This document shows, one piece after another, positions 62,364 through 64,000 of a stretch of 64,000 nt of DNA. Where the stretch lies: assembly GCA_963732005.1 (NCBI GenBank), contig CAVSXT010000005.1:1116001-1180000 (forward strand), read 5' to 3'. This DNA is from JASLEW01 sp963732005. Its GTDB lineage: Bacteria > Acidobacteriota > Thermoanaerobaculia > Multivoradales > UBA5704. Every line of letters starts with the position of its first letter. Positions within the stretch are counted from its first letter, which is position 1. The translations under genes were made by a program, and so were the position numbers. The notes under the pieces are model-generated. The model was not told the DNA's origin, ran no database searches, and worked only from the letters and a program-made list of their open reading frames with translations.

Positions 62364-64000
62364 GGAGGGCTCGCGGTGAAGGACCCGCACCGCGGCGCCC
62401 CTCGCCGCCGGCGGCCCGCGCCCGCCCGGCGCCTGACTCCGGCCGCCAAGTCTGGCTGCTCGCGGCGCTCGCGGCGGTCGCGGCGCTTGCAACGGGGGCG
62501 ATCTATTGGTCCACCACGGGCTACAAGTTCCTGCTCGACGACGTGTTCCTCTTCAAGAGCAGCCCGTCGCTGCAGACCCTCGCCAGCATCCCGCGCGGAT
62601 TCGTCACCGACATCGGCGCGTTGCGCAAGGGGTCCACGACGGTGCAGGGCAGCTTCTACCGCCCGCTGTTCCTGGCGCTCTCGACCCTCTATTACCAGCT
62701 AGCCGGCCCGAGCCCCTTCGCCTGGCACCTGGCGTCGGTGCTGCTGGCGGCCGGCGTCGCCGCGCTGGCGACGCTGTTTTTCCGGCGCCTGCGCTTTCCC
62801 CCCTTGGCGTCGCTGCTGGGGGCCGTGCTGTTCGCGTTCCATCCCGCCCACGTCAGCTCGGTCGCCTGGGCGTCGGGAATGCAGGAACAGCTGGCGGCCC
62901 TGTTCGTGCTGGTCGCGCTGCTCGCCCTGCTCTCTCCCGCGGCGGCGGAGCGACCGCGGACGGTGCTCGCGGTGAGCACTGCCGCCTTCGCCTGCGCCCT
63001 GCTCTGCAAGGAGGTCGCGATCGCGCTGTTCCCGATGGCTGCCGTGTGGGCCCTGGCGCAGCGCCGCGCCGAGCCCGCCGAGTCCCGGCGCTTCGGACGG
63101 GCGGCGGCGCTGTTCGCCGGCGTGACCGTGGCCTACCTGGCAGTTCGCCTGGCGGTGCTGGGAGCGCTCGCCCGGCCGTGGGCGGAGGCTCCGGGATTCG
63201 CCCGGGCGGCGCCTTCCCTGCCGCTGGCCTTCGTCACCTACGTCCATCTGCTGGTGTGGCCGACGGCGTTCTCGTTCGTCCGGCCCGAGCGGCCGATCTG
63301 GGGCCCGTTCGACCTGCCGGTGGTCCTCTCGGTGGCGGCGACGGCGGTCCTCGCGGGCCTGGCCTGGCTGGGGATCAGGCGGCGGCGCGAGCTCCTCCTG
63401 CCGGTCGCCTGGTTCGTCGTCTGGCTCGTCCCGGTGATGAACTTCTGGGCGATGTTCCCCGAATGGATGGTCACCGACCGCTATCTCTACCTGCCCTCCC
63501 TGGCCCTGCCCTGGGCCCTGCTCGTCCTGCTGCCGCGAAGGTTCGCGGTGCCGGCCCTGGCCGTGCTGGCCGGCGTCTTCGCCCTGCTGACGCTGCGCTA
63601 TGCCGCGATCTTCGTCGATCCGAAGACCTTCGCCACGGCGATGGCGCAGGCGGAGCCGACCAGCTCCTACATCCTCGAGGAGAAGGCGCGGGTATTCCTG
63701 GTGGAGGGGAAGCTGGCGGCCGCGGAGGCGGCCTTCCGCCGGGCGCTCGAGCTCGACCCGGTGGATGCGTACTCGCTGTGGCAGGTTGGCAACCTGGAGC
63801 GGCAGCGCGGGGATTTCGACGCCGCCTGGTCGGACTACCGGCGGGCCCTGGTCGAGGAGCCGCACAACAGCGAACCGTTCACCGCGCTGGCCACCTCGCT
63901 GGCCAGGGCCGGTCAACGGCAGAAGGCCCTGGTCGTGCTCGCCGAGACCGTCGGCCGCTGGCCCGACGCCTTCGAGCCCAGACTGCTGCAGGCCGTGCTG
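62360..64000 (+). CDS. TMTC-like membrane protein with C-terminal TPRs (partial)
   Basis: At least 547 residues, cut by the end of the window, starting at ATG 62360 in a four-base overlap with the kinase. After a basic Pro/Arg N-terminus and first helix comes the acidic motif YKFLLDDVFLF, then FYRPLFLALSTLYYQL, the FHPAHVSSVAWASGMQEQLAALF segment characteristic of TMTC-type O-mannosyltransferase-like proteins, some ten membrane helices and, from about residue 440, tetratricopeptide repeats (AEAAFRRALELDPVDAYSLWQVGNLERQRGDF). Likely a GT-C glycosyltransferase using a lipid-linked sugar. The 3' end is missing. Confidence 0.82.
   Translation, partial: MRRARGEGPAPRRPSPPAARARPAPDSGRQVWLLAALAAVAALATGAIYWSTTGYKFLLDDVFLFKSSPSLQTLASIPRGFVTDIGALRKGSTTVQGSFYRPLFLALSTLYYQLAGPSPFAWHLASVLLAAGVAALATLFFRRLRFPPLASLLGAVLFAFHPAHVSSVAWASGMQEQLAALFVLVALLALLSPAAAERPRTVLAVSTAAFACALLCKEVAIALFPMAAVWALAQRRAEPAESRRFGRAAALFAGVTVAYLAVRLAVLGALARPWAEAPGFARAAPSLPLAFVTYVHLLVWPTAFSFVRPERPIWGPFDLPVVLSVAATAVLAGLAWLGIRRRRELLLPVAWFVVWLVPVMNFWAMFPEWMVTDRYLYLPSLALPWALLVLLPRRFAVPALAVLAGVFALLTLRYAAIFVDPKTFATAMAQAEPTSSYILEEKARVFLVEGKLAAAEAAFRRALELDPVDAYSLWQVGNLERQRGDFDAAWSDYRRALVEEPHNSEPFTALATSLARAGQRQKALVVLAETVGRWPDAFEPRLLQAVL

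Overview
The window is a single stretch of very GC-rich chromosome (third codon positions are almost all G or C) from a Gram-negative bacterium. Outer-membrane and periplasmic logic is everywhere: a TonB-C protein, an OmpA-domain protein, an HlyD adaptor and periplasmic binding proteins. The mix of NtrC-type and SigR-type regulation, DUF4388, a MEDS-domain kinase, a TMTC-like TPR membrane protein, a full glycine cleavage set and a selenoprotein is what I would expect from Acidobacteriota or a neighbouring deep lineage. That assignment is inference; no rRNA, tRNA, insertion sequence, phage gene or CRISPR array is visible. Gene density is high and almost all of it looks like core or housekeeping chromosome.

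Layout. 0.2-5.6 kb: RNase Z-like hydrolase, 23S/tRNA uracil methyltransferase with a repeat-rich basic tail, and an ECF sigma factor translationally coupled to a membrane protein that is YfbK-like but has lost its VWA domain. 5.6-12.6 kb: membrane glycosyltransferase, M1 aminopeptidase, PTPS-III-like pterin enzyme, family 2 glycosyltransferase, a SelW-like selenoprotein with an in-frame UGA, and an ArsR regulator. 12.9-18.8 kb: two hydrolases/peptidases, a PstS-OmpA fusion, a DUF4388-TonB protein and a TPR lipoprotein-like secreted protein. 18.9-23.8 kb: minus-strand operon HlyD adaptor, ABC ATPase, NtrC-type regulator, NtrY-like kinase, with a sigma-54 promoter and a perfect 15-bp inverted repeat upstream. 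24-31 kb: moaB, GlsB, polA (two apparent frameshifts), OsmC, a 50-residue membrane peptide, an SDR, CHAD and SixA. 31.5-38.1 kb: gcvT-gcvH-gcvP, a small membrane protein, larE and larB. 38.3-41.5 kb: MEDS-PAS kinase, LuxR-type regulator and a methyltransferase. 41.5-47.7 kb: minus-strand oligopeptide binding protein, two permeases, MFS exporter and queA. 47.8-58.1 kb: orphan kinase, Hsp20, zinc-ribbon peptide, alpha/beta hydrolase, fumC, dinB, AI-2E transporter family protein, HslR, zincin, potassium channel. 58.1-64 kb: SigR/RsrA-like sigma and zinc anti-sigma pair, a thioredoxin-fold protein without CxxC, M23 peptidase, GHMP kinase, and a TMTC-like membrane/TPR protein that runs off the end.

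Three signals stand out. First, positions 11698-11943 encode a SelW/Rdx-family selenoprotein: CxxU motif, UGA at 11905-11907 and a SECIS-like hairpin whose GGUCU loop and spacing closely resemble the classic fdhF element. Second, at least nine genes that head transcription units and lack a Shine-Dalgarno sequence have a TANNNT hexamer ending 6-8 bases (nine for polA) before the start codon, the signature of leaderless transcripts. Third, the HlyD-ABC-NtrC-kinase operon appears to be a self-contained sigma-54 autoregulatory unit without an FtsX permease gene.
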